Counted from the first letter of the stretch, positions 49,127 to 62,498 are shown. The stretch: 64,000 bases of DNA from Siniperca chuatsi (GCF_020085105.1 NC_058046.1:22967675-23031674); one strand, 5' to 3'. Program-made: numbers and translations. The notes: generated by a model not told the origin, from the letters alone.

Positions 49127-51463
49127 TCGGTAAAGCTTTTGGCCCATGAAGATATTCACTCAAGTAAGACTGATTCACAAATGTAACTCTGGTCTTTCAG
49201 TGCTGATAGGAGTATGATGAGAAATGCGCTGGCTCATAGGGAATGGCCTGCCGCGAGGGGATATGAACTGTTGACTGTCATTGAACACTTAATCGATGCA
49301 CTGTAAGATTTATTTACTTGAAAGCATGTTTGTGTTTGGAAGGCTAGCAAGTTTTTCGCAACAAAAAAAAAAGAATTAAAATTCTAACACATCACAGTCA
49401 CAAGACATAGCCTATACCGGGTACTCAGCAGTACCTTGAAAAATTATTAATGAAGGTATATAGAGCTCGTATTTATCTTTCATTATCTATTTTTTGTAAT
49501 ATTTCCGTCCTATTTTGCAATGATTGTAGTCGTTAAATTCAGTGCATCACTTGGCAGTTAGGCACGCACGTGACGCACGCACACGCGCAATTTAAGATCT
49601 CAACTTTGGGGATCTGTCTCATCGATGAACCTCCTTTACTGTTTTTGAGCACACACTGTACATGAAATCAGGCAAAGAATGGAAGAGTTGAACTGTAGCA
49701 CCTGTTGCACTCTGATGGGTTATCCATCATGTGTCCCATCACGGATAGCTGGACTGATAGTTTGATTACTATCATACTCTTTTGGGAGTACAGTAGTTCG
49801 ATTAACACAAAGATTTACACAGCCACAGTTCACAAATGTGTTTGTCAGAGAAAAGCAATACAAAAACGTGTCTGTGGCTCTAAGGAAAGGAAAGGAAACT
49901 GCCTGAAACTAGGACTGTTTATTGTGGTTATACACACTGACTGATTGAGATTTGAATGACTCAGCAGCCAGATTTGGATATCCCATTTACCCTACATTAC
50001 ATGTCTTATCGAACTGAGCCATCAGAATGCTCCATATTGTGATAGCTATGTGATAAAAGTTCCTAATTGCAAAATTAAGCAGGTAATCTTTAATGTATTG
50101 CATTACAAAAGTAATCTTGTCCAAACCTGCCTTAATCATTCTTCTCAGTGTAGACCTGGATTAGAAGTTGAACATATTTCCATATTTTTGAAGCAAAAAT
50201 AGCCCCTTTGGGGGTCTGTTTACGTCCGCCTGAATGAAATTTGTTCTTGATTTTTATTCTTTTGATGGTCAATCAGTCAGAGCACATGAAACATTGTGCT
50301 TCATGTGTTCTTGCTTTGATGCAAACCTCTTTGAAGTGCTGACAGTGAATAACAAGCAAACTCAGATGGCTCTATAAAGCAGGAAGAAATAAATAAATGG
50401 ACCAGAAAAGATTTTGAGTTGAACCCCCAGATGCTGGATTTACAGTGTCTTCTACATTATGTTATTGAGCTCCATGCACACAATGGTAACATGGTAACTT
50501 TGTTAAGGCCTCAGAGACCCTGGCTCTCTCTCCGAGATGTACTGGGAGCTATGCAGTAGTAGCTACATGTTTTGTATCGTCAGGCTAAGGGAATAACAGT
50601 GTGTACTGCACAACTACAGTAGTAATAGGCTAGCATTGACAAATAAGACAAAGTCATGCTACATAAAAAGATAAAAGTAAAGCAAAATATATATAAAATC
50701 AGTGGTGAAAAGAGTAGCATTGTGTCCTACTCATTTGCAAAGCCAGGCATTGTGTCTGAATTATTTCCAAGTGCTTTAGTTTTAGTGCATCCATAAAGGC
50801 CTGTGCAGCTTTGCTTTGGACTCTGTGTGTACGTGTGTCAGGGGGAAGGGATTTAGTCAGTCTGTTTTTTTTGGAAATGTGAAATATTTGCCCCATAGAT
50901 TCCAGAGGGGCCTGCCTCTCTGTTCCTAGGGCCCACAGTCTTCATTGTCGCAGCTCTTTCACTGTTGAGCTCTTTATTCTTGTCAGCCGTGCATCTCAAT
51001 TAACACACTAGGGGAGCTTTGTGTGGAGAGAGCTCTCTGTCTGTGTGCATGCACATGTATGTATTTACATGAGTGTGCTTGTGCATGTGTCTGTCTGCTG
51101 TCTGAGGAAAGGGTGTGTGAATGTCTGTGCATTGGCGCGTGCGTTGTCTTTGTGCCTGAATGCATAACGGCAGTGAAAAAGAGAGAATAGGATACAAGCA
51201 CAGGCGGAATGAGGGAATGGGAGGCAGAGTAAGGAGCTTTTTTAGAGACAAAATAGAGAGGAGGAACTCTTTTACAGATAGACGTTACATAGCTTATGAT
51301 GGGAGAAACAGCTCCTCTGTTCTCTTACCTTGTCTAACTACAGGCACAGACAGGCGTTTGGGAAAGAGTGTCTAATTCTTGATCCACAGCTGCTGTGGAT
51401 GGGCTCTCGTGTTTTTTTTTCTTTGTTGGAGTGTGTGAAGAGGCCGCTGATGCTAGCAGTGTG

Positions 51464-51511
51464 ATGAGCAGCAGAGCGTTAGGGATCCTCAGACAAATGA
51501 TTGAGTGTCTG
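51464..51511 (+). other. Possible small coding or leader exon
   Basis: ATG opens a 16-codon frame (MSSRALGILRQMIECL) that ends exactly at a consensus donor, GTGAGTAAG, in phase 0. With the exon candidates at 52386 and 55563 it makes a continuous phase-0 frame. I do not recognise the protein. It may simply be an upstream ORF in nim1k leader exons. Confidence 0.25.
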
Positions 51512-51689
51512 GTGAGTAAGGACCCGTACTGGGCAAAGCTGACAGTGTTCGCACATGAAGTGCTGGCTATTTGCAGACTTATAAACCTGTATGTGGTAAG
51601 CAGTGTACTGTATTAATTGAGTGAGTTTTTGAATGGTACATCTGTCGGTAATTTGTACTTGAAACAGCAAAGTTGGGCAGACTGGATAC

Positions 51690-51962
51690 ATTCATCCATC
51701 CATCCATTTTCTGCTGCTTATATTGGGCTGGGTCGCAGTGGCAGCAGGCTAAGCAACGTAGTCCAGAAGTTCCTCTCCCCAGCAACGTTTTCCAGCTCCT
51801 CAGATGCCCGAACCACCTCAACCAGCTCCTTTTGATGCGAAGAAGCAGCGGCTCCACTCCACACTCCCTTCGGATGTCTGAGCTCCTTACCCTATCTCTA
51901 TGGGTGAGCCCAGCCACCCTACGGAGGAAACTCATTTCGGCCGCTTGTATCCGCAATCTCAA
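51690..51962 (-). mobile_element. LINE 3' fragment
   Basis: On the minus strand the frame reads MRLRIQAAEMSFLRRVAGLT, then RDRVRSS, GVEPLLLRIKRS and LRWFGHL, the familiar end of a teleost non-LTR retrotransposon ORF2. The 3' boundary carries GGAT tetranucleotide units (CATCCATCCATCC on the plus strand at about 51693-51705), a typical tail. The fragment is truncated at its 5' end, frame-damaged and inactive. The clade is uncertain. Confidence 0.75.
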
Positions 51963-52385
51963 ACTTCAAAATTCTACTACAAACATCCCTCCAATACAGA
52001 CTTGCCGATTAATATTGCTTACTTGGTCTAACAAGGAGCCAAAAATGTTTTTAAAATTATTTCAGAGAAAAAAGCAAATCAAGCAATTTTATGAAGCTGT
52101 AACCAGTTACTTTTAATATTTCTCAACATACAGTATGATTAAAATTACTTTTACCAGTCGATTTCAGCTTTAATTCACAATCAGACAGGTATGAGCAAGG
52201 TACTGTATATTTGTAAGGTTTCTTATTCTTCCACTGGAGCTCTGGTGTGCTCTGTATTTGTGTGTGTGTTGGTGTGCGTATAAATCCATCAGTCTGTTCG
52301 TGCACATAATTAACGTGGGTACTTTGAGGCTCAGCACTGTATAACTGTAAACACGACACTGTGTGCTCTCTTTCTTGACACTCAG

Positions 52386-52466
52386 TGCCAGTTAATGCCT
52401 AATCCTCAGCATGAAAAAAAGACAAACAAAAACTCGCTCGGTCAGGGTCCATCTCCAGGCAACCAG
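52386..52466 (+). other. Possible small internal exon
   Basis: A pyrimidine-rich tract and acceptor (TTCTTGACACTCAG) precede 27 open codons (CQLMPNPQHEKKTNKNS..), ending at donor GTAGAT after AACCAG. Only one frame is open, and it is phase 0 on both sides. No known domain. Confidence 0.25.
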
Positions 52467-53474
52467 GTAGATCTGTTATCCAGTGGAAGCAAAGCACAAA
52501 GCAATGTGGGTAACTATTACTCATCTAAAGACCCTCTGTGGGGATGCTCTTCACTTAAAACAATTATTTAAGATTGCTATACTCAATATGGCAGGTGTCT
52601 CACTCTCTGTTAAACCAATTTTAGGAATATATTTATGATGATTAGAAATGTGATATTTTGGATGAAAAAGAGACAATAATTGCGGGATGTGAAACCGCAA
52701 ACAGGTGTCTGATAAGCTATTTGACATTGCACTGGCTATATTCTATGACATATTAACCAATCATTATCCAGTATGTAATACTATTACTAATAATACTATG
52801 TAAATAATTATCTATAATTAAAAAATACAATTTCCTGATGGTGATTTTGTCCCAAAACTCTTATTGCTCTCCTCTCATTACTGATGTGTTTATCTCATGC
52901 ATGGTTGTCCTTTAGTCCTTTTATTTACATACATAAAAGGCTGGTATTCAGGGCTTGTCGCTTTGTGCTGTAAAGTGGAGGCCTCTCCTTTCTTAGCAAG
53001 TCCTTTTAGGCTGCCTGAGATCAATGCTTAGATATTCATGGAGCGATGGCAGGAAGGTGTTTGAAGGCTGTGAGACTGTAGGCCTCACAAAAGAGAATTG
53101 CTTTGATTTCCCAGTGAGGCTTTAACATAGATTAATTAATCTTAAAATAGAGACGGATGAGATAACACCATCCAAACTACTAGTTTCTGCTCCTGCCTTA
53201 CACACACACACCACATTATGACACAATATCTTTTTCTGAACACCCTAACTCATTTAGGATCTGTTCTCCCCTGGATACCCTGTTAGAGTAAATAGTTTGA
53301 TTACTCAATTATAATCATGTTGGCAATTATTGTCAACAAATGCCATGAAAAGACCAAAATCAACCATTTGTTATTCTGTTTCTGACTTACTCCAACTTCC
53401 CTATCATGTCAGTCACACTCAGTACCAATCCCATTTGTTCCTACTGGAGATGTAAATCTTTAAAAATGGGTCAC

Positions 53475-54100
53475 AATAATAATAATAATGATGATAATAA
53501 TAATAATAATAATAATAAAACTTTATTTATAGAGCACTTATCAAAGTACAAAGTACAAAGTGCTTCACAACAAGAGAAATAAAGAGAAATAAAATATCAC
53601 AGTGAATGACGAAATATATAGACAGGAGACCCTTGCCAGAAGAGCTCAAACTACGTGAAGGTTCATAAGGGATTACAAGGTCTAAAATATAGCCTGGAGC
53701 CAGGCCATGAAGAAACTTAAAAGTAATCAACAAGATCTTAAAATCAATCCTAAAACCAACAGGGAGCCAATGTAAATAGGCTAAAACAGGTGTTATGTGG
53801 TTGTACTTCTTGGTTCTGGTTAACAGCCTAGCAGCTGAGTTTTGTACAGTCTGCAGTTGTGTCAAAGTTGAGCTGAAGAAAATTTATCGACATCCAAGTT
53901 TTTATGTCAGACAGGCAGTCCTGCAAAGAAGTCAGCATACTAAGGTCAGTGGGCTTGACAGGGATGTACAACTGTGTGTCATCTGCATAACAATGAAAAG
54001 AAATACTATGTCTGCGGATTACATCACCCAAAGGAAGCATTTATAAGGAGTACAGTATTGGTCCCAGAATTGAACCTTGAGGCACACCGTACTTGATATG
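53475..54100 (-). mobile_element. Truncated LINE (Rex1/CR1/L2-like) with (AAT)n tail
   Basis: Minus-strand frames encode MLPLGDVIRRHSISFHCYADD (YADD reverse-transcriptase motif), then LQTVQNSAARLLTRTKKYNH and YLHWLPVGFRIDFKILLITF, the usual post-catalytic region of fish CR1/L2-like LINEs. A frameshift separates the two parts near 53830-53870. The 3' end abuts an (AAT)n microsatellite at 53475-53519, which fits a retrotransposition tail. 5'-truncated and non-functional. Confidence 0.8.
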
Positions 54101-54789
54101 GGAAAAATATATAGTTTCATTTTATATAATACAGCTGGGCACTGTACTGTTTATCAAAACTTACTGAGTAGACAGGAGTAATTAGTGAATCAGGTGGGGA
54201 CTATTTTCAGGTGCAGATCAATACATATTTGGTGTGCTAGTGAGTATACGGCCCCAGAACTATTGATGTTAAAATTAACTACAGTGACCATGTTCGTCGT
54301 AATGGAAGAACATGAACATCCAGTGCAATGGTGTGGCTCATTTATTTGTTTTTAATAGTTTTTGGATCTTGTTGGTAGGATCAATTCATTCATTGGTTTT
54401 GAGCTTTTCTTGGGTTTTGTTGATTAAAAACATGTAAATAAAATACTGCCAGTGTTAGCCTTTAATGCAACATTAGACAGCTTAATTGCCACATGTGTTC
54501 AAACTCTGTTGTTGATTGTAGTACGGGTTAAGTATGTTTGTATATATTCCATTTACTGTGGTATTTTCCAAGATAATTCAAATCAGGTGTCATGTTCAAT
54601 GTTGAACAATTGACTTAAGCTGGTTGGAAGTATTAAGTGTGCACACTATTATTCTGTTAAACACTACTACTAGAAGATGATGAGATCAGATCACCTAAAA
54701 CAAGTTCAGGTAGTTCAGGCCAATCCAGTTGTGTTCAGATCCCAGAGTTTACACTAATAAAAATCAGCGTCAGAGACAAAACCATCAAA

Positions 54790-54822
54790 TTAAAGTTGGG
54801 CTCCGTTGGGCTCCGTTGGGCT
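54790..54822. repeat. Small 10-bp tandem repeat
   Basis: GGGCTCCGTT is repeated with a partial third unit. No other feature is evident. Confidence 0.7.
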
Positions 54823-55562
54823 TGATATAGGTCAATTTACAATGCAATTTTACAACAAAAAACAACTTAAAATTTTGGGCACAAAAAAATATTTGCCACA
54901 TTTCTTCTTTTGCCTAATATTGTGTCAATAAAATGTATTTTGAGTAATTAAACACCATAATTTGGTTATTTTATTTGCTGATTTGAATAGTTATTATAGA
55001 AATATATATTTCTAGATAATCAGGGCTGACCTTAACCTTAGATTCACCTTTTCTTTTCCCACTCATGGGACATTGTTAGAGCTTTGTTTTCTGAACAGCA
55101 TGCAATTATCATCAAATTACAAACTTACATCCACACATACTGTACCACACACACACAAGGGAGTGACAAGACATCACTCATACTCTCCATTAGAAATGAA
55201 ATAGGTTAATCAGGTTGTAAGTATTTTCTTGTTGGTAGAAAGTGACGAGGATCTCTGATTTGTTTATTTTGTCTCTCATGGCAACCTCAGCCTGCATCAC
55301 CCTTGGAACATGACTCAAGCACTAAATTAAGTAAGGATTACAATACGCATTAAAGGACACTCAAGCAGATACTGCACAGGCACACTTGTGTTGACATGGG
55401 CACACAAACTCTTTCACACAGAGGTTGGAAAAACATGTAGGTAAAAACAAACAGATTAAAACACAAGAATTAGACAACATAAAGCAAAGTGAGGGCTACC
55501 ATGTGCACCAAAATGAACATAAATGACATTTATTTTTGTATCTCTCTTGTGCTTCATTCCAG

Positions 55563-56113
55563 GTTAACTCACTATGGCTGTACCCTGACACTATCATCTG
55601 TTCAACCTCTTTCCTCCAACCCCCCTGTCCATCTCCTCTTTCCTCCTCCTCAACCTGTCACCTATTTATACCCTGGAGACTCAAAAGAGCCCATTAAAGC
55701 TCCACAGACCTCTTCAGCAAGAGACAACAGTGACCATGAGTCCGATGACACATGAACGATCTGATCTCCAGCCTCATCACCTTTTCTTCAAAAGCTACAA
55801 ATAAGGAAAACTAAGGCTTCAACCACCAGGAATTCTTGAAATACAACAAGACTACAACTGTGCCAAGCTTCAGATGACAAACTGACCCTGATATTTCATT
55901 GTGGCGAGGACAGTTTGCAGCTGCAGCAGATCTGGAAAATTTTGTATGCAGCATGTGCTTGGGTCCATGGACTGGAGGTTCTGTTTTATTTTGTTGAAAT
56001 ACAGGAAAACACTTATTCATAACGTGTTTATTGAGTCAGTTGTCTAAATAGCTATGAGATTTGGGCAAGGACACTGAAAGAATAAGACTTCTAAATGGCT
56101 TACATATCTGAAG
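55563..56113 (+). other. Candidate nim1k leader exon
   Basis: Bounded by a good acceptor (CTTGTGCTTCATTCCAG) and a consensus donor GTAAGT at 56114. One frame is open for about 63 codons with a proline-rich then acidic, serine-rich end (SARDNSDHESDDT), but it needs an upstream phase-2 exon that I did not find. The simplest reading is a long 5' UTR exon of nim1k; a terminal exon of an unknown small gene is possible. Confidence 0.35.
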
Positions 56114-56642
56114 GTAAGTAAAGGTTTTTTTTTGATAGTATAACAATGATTAATTTTCTGCATTAATGATAGTACAGTACATACATGGATGGATAATGAA
56201 TGTGTTGCTGCTAGCTATTTAGCTTTTGTGTGCTCTGCATGTGTGTGGGGTTGCTGTATACACATTATAAAAATGAGGGCTAATTCTTTATCTTATAACA
56301 GTCTCACAACGAAAATCATGTGTTGCACATCTGTGTATTGTTAATCTGATATGATTAGACAATGAAAATAGAGCATATATTGTAGTGGGCATAGAATAAA
56401 TGTTTAATACCTTGTCATGCAGTTAAATAGAAGTAGCACCAAATATATTACTAAACCATTTTTATTTAGATTTTACAAGGCACTGGCATAATGTAGTAGC
56501 ATCAGTCATTGTGCATCTGAACAAAGCATACTTTGTGCAGAATGCTGTCAAGAAATAAAAATGTCTCAAAAATGTGGGAAGATCTGAACCACAAAAATAT
56601 TTTTTTTCTTATTGTGCATCCAGTCCTCCACCACTCCCAGCC

Positions 56643-56651
56643 ATGAGCTAA
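56643..56651 (+). promoter_or_regulatory. nim1k: Minimal upstream ORF before nim1k start
   Basis: ATG AGC TAA lies in the exon that carries the nim1k start, 31 bases before that ATG. Very short upstream ORFs can lower translation of the main frame. It lies downstream of the acceptor at 56622-56623, so it is in the mRNA. Confidence 0.5.
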
Positions 56652-56681
56652 GCCAACGCCACCCTGGGCGTCCCTTGCAGG

Positions 56682-59600
56682 ATGACTGCTGTCTGCCCCT
56701 CCGAGAGCAGCCCAGAAGGGGCTGAAGCTGGGGCAGGGACAGCAGGCTCTAGGGGGTCGGGGGCAGTAGGCACCGCTGGGAGCATCTCAGTTTCTGGGGC
56801 AGAGAATGGGGAGTCTAATGGAGACTCTGTCGGAGGTTCAATTGGAGGCACAACTGTGGTCACTGGTGGTCAAAGGTACGCCCGCTGGAGCCGCCAGGAC
56901 AGCTCAGACATCAACACAGATGATGAGGGAGCCACCATCCGCCGCCTTACTCCACTGGAAAGGCTGAACCTTGATATGTGCCAGGATGACAGGTAGGGGT
57001 CAAGAGATGAAGCATTTTATAGATTCTTTGTGGTCATAAGTTATTTTAGAATCACGATTTGTTGTATTTTTTTTTCTTTTTTCAGCTTACCAGGAGGTGA
57101 AATTCTTACTATGGTGGCTCCACTGTAGTATATCATAAAGAATATTTAGTGTTACATCTTCTGTTATGTAATCTGGTCGCAGGGTGGTCCGTGAGCTAAC
57201 AGTGGGCAGAAGAATCGGCTTCTACAAAATTCGAGGAGAGATCGGCTGTGGAAATTTCTCCCATGTCAAGCTAGGAATTCATGCCCTCACCAAAGGTAAG
57301 AAACTACAAGACATCAGTGAAATGCAAAAAACACCTACACTCAAGCAAAGGAAAACATCAATCATACTGAGTATAATGATATTTTATAGATAGAAGGTCA
57401 CTAAAAGTCTAAACACATCCATCTTTAAAGATTCAAATCTTAGGTAAGCTGTTCTCTGCACTGGCTTTTTATTAGATTTAAGTGATATTTTGGCTGATGA
57501 ACTGTTTCCATCAGTGGGCTGCAACGCTAACAAATATGTCCTTGTGTACCAATTCACTAACAAGGCGATGTGTGCCTTGCCAGGGGGCTGATTCAGCCAC
57601 AAAGAGACTGACTGTCTGCTGCCCTTGAACAGATGGATTGATTAGAGATCTCCAGTTTCCTTAGCGACGGCTAAAATTGCTGCATGCCTCATCAAAGGCT
57701 AAAGGGAGGCAGGAGAATGAGCGTGTAGCTCTGTGTGTGTGTGTGTGCGCTCTATATTTTGTGCTTTACTGTATGCCTGTCTGTGCCATGCTATGTGTGT
57801 GCGTGCGCGTGTGCATGTAAGTGGTATCATTTAGTCCTCCAAAAACAATATGAGCTGCGATGCATTTTGAATGCTCCTATTGAAAGCTATGTCACAGCTG
57901 AAAGGGAGCCTAATACCAGCCTAAATAATGCATACTGACGCACAATTAGATATCTCAACACCATTTTGCCACTTAAGAACTTTTCTGTATTCAGTTACCT
58001 GAGGTCTATTTGACTTCTCTTTATGAATCATTTAACAGAATACAGTAAAGATATCAGTTGTTTGAATTTGATATATCTAAAATGTGTTGATCTTTATTGT
58101 CATTAAAATTGTGTACGTTTTGAAAGGTGCACTATATTTTCCCCTCAACACATTTTCAAAGGTGGTAAGTTAAATTTGATTCCAAGACAATGTAGCTAAC
58201 TCAGCATTCTGTGTCCCTGTCATATTTAATCTTCACCTTGACTTGACCCTCCATATCTGCTCAGACCTGAACTCACTGCAGTATGACAGAAAAAGAGCAA
58301 ATTACAAAAGCAAATTTCCTTTTTAAAATACGGCTAAAAGTGAGAATTGACCCCCTGGGAGAACATAATCAAGAAAATTGGTTTCTGAGCCCAGCTAATC
58401 CTCCATCAAATTATCTAGAGCAGAGCATCAGGCTTGGCCACTTCAGGAGCAATTCTGTGTTTGCTAGGTGGAACATTTCCTATCCTCTGTCTACATAAGA
58501 TTTATGTTAACACATCTAATGCTTCAGTTATCAAAAAGAGTTATTTTAATCATGATAGACACAATGGGAACACTTCAATTTATAAACATCAACATAGATT
58601 TTTTTAATTTTCATCTCCCTATCAAGTTTCTGTTTAAATGAAATGCCACTTTAAAGTATTTCTCTGCATGCTTTTAAATGATCTGCACAACTGACTTTTC
58701 TGTAGAAATGTGTCATTTGTCATCATCAACCTTAATCTTCTTCCTTGGCATCACCAGACAAAGTGGCAATAAAAATCCTAGACAAAACCAAGCTGGATCA
58801 GAAGACCCAGAGGCTGCTGTCCAGAGAGATCTCTAGCATGGAGAAACTACACCATCCCAACATCATACGCCTCTATGAGGTTTGACTCATACACACTTTC
58901 ATATTGATTAATATAAGAACTTTATCTCATCTCAAGGGCCTTTCTCAATGATCCGACATCTGGTATACTTCTTGGGTAATGCACTCTGACACTCTGGTCA
59001 CCCTTCTATCCTTCCTTTTCTTCTTTAGGTGGTGGAGACGTTGTCACGGTTACACCTGGTGATGGAGTACGCAGGGGGAGGGGAGCTCTACACCAAGATT
59101 ACTACAGAGGGGAAACTTTCTGACACTGAAAGCAAGATCGTCTTCGCTCAGATCCTCTCTGCTGTTAAACACATGGTCAGTACATGTAAGTTTAATTAAG
59201 TAAAATAATAGAAAACAAAATCTCAGTCTGAATGTAACCTATATAAGATTTAATTACAATATTAATAGTCAAATAACTGTGATATTGACCATTAAGATGA
59301 CAACCTGTATTGTCTGCTATATGTTAGTAATGAAATATACTTTCATATATACTATTGCCTATTCTCTGCTGCTACAATGACCTGGTTTAACCATGGGGGT
59401 CATTAAAATTTCATCTGATCTTCCAACCTAATTAATCTCATGTGACAATTTCTGTTAGCTCAGACTATTTACACACTGTTTTGATGCATCACATACAGAA
59501 CTTTTGACCAGCATTATCACGCCTTACATCGAAAGCTGTCTAGTCGGGATTCAGTCTGTTGACGTGGCAGTCACACGGTTGTGTCTCTTATCCTTAAAGA

Positions 59601-61119
59601 TACTTAAAAATACTCTGTTTGTAATAATGATTTGTGTCTGATGTTTTATGTTTTTTCAAAAAAAAAAAAAAAAAAAGATTACCAGGAATGCTTAAAATGA
59701 CATCTCCTCCTTCTCCCTCATTGAAAAATCCAGAATTAATGAAAATGTAGATATTGTTCATTTAAAAACTTTAACTGCTGGACACCAGATATCTGCTACT
59801 TCACTGAAAAGTCCATTCTCAGAGTATGTGCACTGGAGGGTTCAAGTTTCCACATCACACTTGTGTAAGTTGCGTATTGGATCATGCTTGGCTCCAAACT
59901 AGTTGTGATGTCACAAAATCCTGCTGGTACATACATGTCTTAAGCAGATGAATGTGAAAACAGCCTTCTAATGTCAAACTCTGTACATACGTCATTCTGC
60001 ACAGTGAAAGTTAAACATCCAAATGAAGTAACAATAAGCAAAACACATTTTTTGATGGATGGGCACTTTAAGCTTCTGCTGCCAATGTGACATTTATCCT
60101 CACCACCAGAATGAATCACTTGGATTCAAACCTAAGAACTCCCACATTTAACAAAATTAGTTTGTAAATGTTTTCTGACAGAAATCAAATTATTAATGAC
60201 AAAGTCCCATGTGTATTATTGTTAAACCTTGATGGATCAAGTATTTACATGCCATAGTTAGTTATGGTCCTGTATTATTAAAATCATGGTTTGGATCATC
60301 TTTAAGCAGCGAATTAACGTGAACGTAGGTGGCTCTTACATAATGCAGTTTCTCCTTGTTCTCCCACAGCATGAAAACAACATCATTCACCGTGACCTGA
60401 AGGCAGAAAATGTCTTCTACACCAGCAGCTCTTTTGTCAAGGTCGGGGACTTTGGCTTTAGCACGCTGAGCCGCCGTAGTGAGACACTGAACACATTCTG
60501 CGGCTCTCCGCCCTACGCCGCGCCTGAGCTCTTTCGGGATGAGCATTATGTTGGCATCTTTGTAGACATCTGGGCCCTGGGGGTGATGCTGTTCTTTATG
60601 GTGACAGGCACCATGCCGTTCAGGGCCGACACTGTGGCCAAACTGAAGCGATGCATCCTGGAGGGAGCCTACATACTGCCCTCGTGGGTGCCAGAGGCAT
60701 GCCAGAGGCTGATCAGGGGAATCCTCCAACCCATACCATCTGACCGCTGCACAGTGGAGCAGATGATGGGCTGTGAGTGGCTGCTTCCTGTGGACTTCCC
60801 GCGTGCCATGGAGCCCTTTAAACTAGACCCATCCCACCTAGCAGAGAGTACTTCACCTGAACTCGGGGAGGAAGAGATGGAGGTAAAGGCAGCACTGGAG
60901 ACACTAGGAATCACCTCAGAACACATCCTCAACAATCAGGGGAAAGACTGCAGGAGCTCCATCACAGGAGTCTATAGGATCCTGCTACACCGTGCTCACA
61001 AGAGACGGGCTGTTGAGAGCATGCCTGCAGTCACACAGGTAGTCAGACCTACTAAAAAGGAACGACTAAAAGTGTACCGTAGTTTAAGGCACACATCTAA
61101 ACTCTGTGTGATTCTGTGA
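56682..61119 (+). CDS. nim1k: Serine/threonine kinase NIM1
   Basis: AMPK-related protein kinase, in mammals activated by LKB1. Coding exons: 56682-56992, 57183-57295, 58758-58879, 59029-59175, 60370-61119; in phase, 480 residues. Seen: a low-complexity Gly/Ser/Thr N-terminus that looks longer than in mammals; glycine loop [14 protein letters not shown]; catalytic lysine in VAIK (K147); an [19 protein letters not shown] helix; HRDLKAEN (238-245); DFG (258-260); activation loop [14 protein letters not shown] with the likely LKB1 target T273; then the C-lobe and a conserved [13 protein letters not shown] segment. The protein ends CVIL, a CaaX-type prenylation motif. The glycine loop reads GCG where mammals have GSG. 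The start is the first ATG in good frame after the acceptor, apart from a 2-codon upstream ORF. Follows znf131 as in mammals. Confidence 0.95.
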
Positions 61120-61192
61120 CAAAATGCTCTGCTTCGCTCTGGAAATTAATCAACTTTATAGTCTGGGATGAGATTGCATGGATTTCATTAGA

Positions 61193-61198
61193 AATAAA
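61193..61198 (+). terminator. nim1k: Candidate nim1k poly(A) signal
   Basis: AATAAA 74 bases after the stop, followed at once by a second overlapping-type signal (AATAAAAG). Later signals such as one near 61863 could be used for a longer 3' UTR. Confidence 0.4.
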
Positions 61199-62498
61199 AA
61201 ATAAAAGTGCTTTTCAGTCCAGCAGTTTAAATTGAAATTGTGGTATATAACCCCACTCAGCTCCTGATATCTGGGATTTCTTATTTTAGTATCTTTCTTC
61301 TAGTAAGTAAAATTAGTCTCTGTGAGAATGTTGCTGCCGGTGAATCATTGTTGTCTCCTTTTTTGACAGGGACAGGGGACCTGTAATCCTCATGAGATTT
61401 GGAAATGTTATGAAATATAATTTATTTAAGTAAACATGATGACGATTATATGGCATACGTAACTTTTTATTTGGGTCATGCAGGTCGGATATTTAAAGCC
61501 CACACGCATTCTATGCTCAGTTGTGCCGGAACACCAATAAACCCTATGAGAGAAATCAATGTAGCATAAATCTTAAGGAAAAGAGTTAGAAATCCACAAC
61601 ATTATGCGGAAGTGATAATGGGGTGAAACATGCAGTCAATACATGAAATGTGGTGTCTCTAATGTATAATTGCACTTTTCTTCAATGCCTTAGTTTTCTA
61701 TCATGTTATGAAATCAGACAGACTGGTTTCATTATACTCCTTAATGTTTGTGATTATATGAATAGACATTTCCCATTTTACCTTCTTATGTGATGTATCT
61801 CTATGAGATGTTAGACTGATTGACCTGAATGACCTCACTCTATTTTATTGGCCTGAAAAAGCCAATAAATGTCATTAGGCTACAAATACCAACCACCAAA
61901 GTTATTAGTTGTTCATGTGGCAAAATCACTTTTCAGTTTTGACTCGGTATGAGTATTTTTGATTATCTGATGTCATGTTCATGCTCATGTGTTGATTAAA
62001 ATAAATTAAACATATAAATGCATCAGTCTTTTTTTATGGAATAATTTTAAAAGCGTATGATGCTTTTGTGTTTGTGTGCATGTTTTATAATTTTAACACT
62101 AAATACACTCTAAATGTGCATTCACTGGTATTTTGCAAGCAATTATTCATTGCACAGTATTTAGCTTTTTTGTTGTGTTTTACAGCAAAATATCGTAACA
62201 TAATATAACACAGACTCTAGTATGTGAGTGTGGAGCAAGCTACATAACAGCATCCAAGACACTTCAGTAGGGTATCTTTTTTATTTTATAAATGTATTTT
62301 CACTGCTTTACAAGCAGCTGGTCATTGCTTTAAACCATTTTTCTGTATTTTACGGCAAAATGGTATCACATAATAAAAAAAAGTAATCATTTAGGATCAT
62401 CTTCATCTTGTATTTCAATTTTCTGTATTTTTCTGCTGCCACTTATGTGTATCCAGAAAGCGGGACAATCACGAGTACGGCACATGGTAGGATACTGT
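61199..62498. other. Intergenic interval between nim1k and the next start
   Basis: AT-rich, no supportable ORF. Two similar short stretches near 62090-62170 and 62290-62360 share TTTTCTGTATTTTACGGCAAA-like and CAAGCA blocks, hinting at a small decayed duplication. Confidence 0.4.

Noticed and set aside
60262-60935. 155- and 88-residue minus-strand frames
   Set aside because: Antisense to the nim1k kinase exon.
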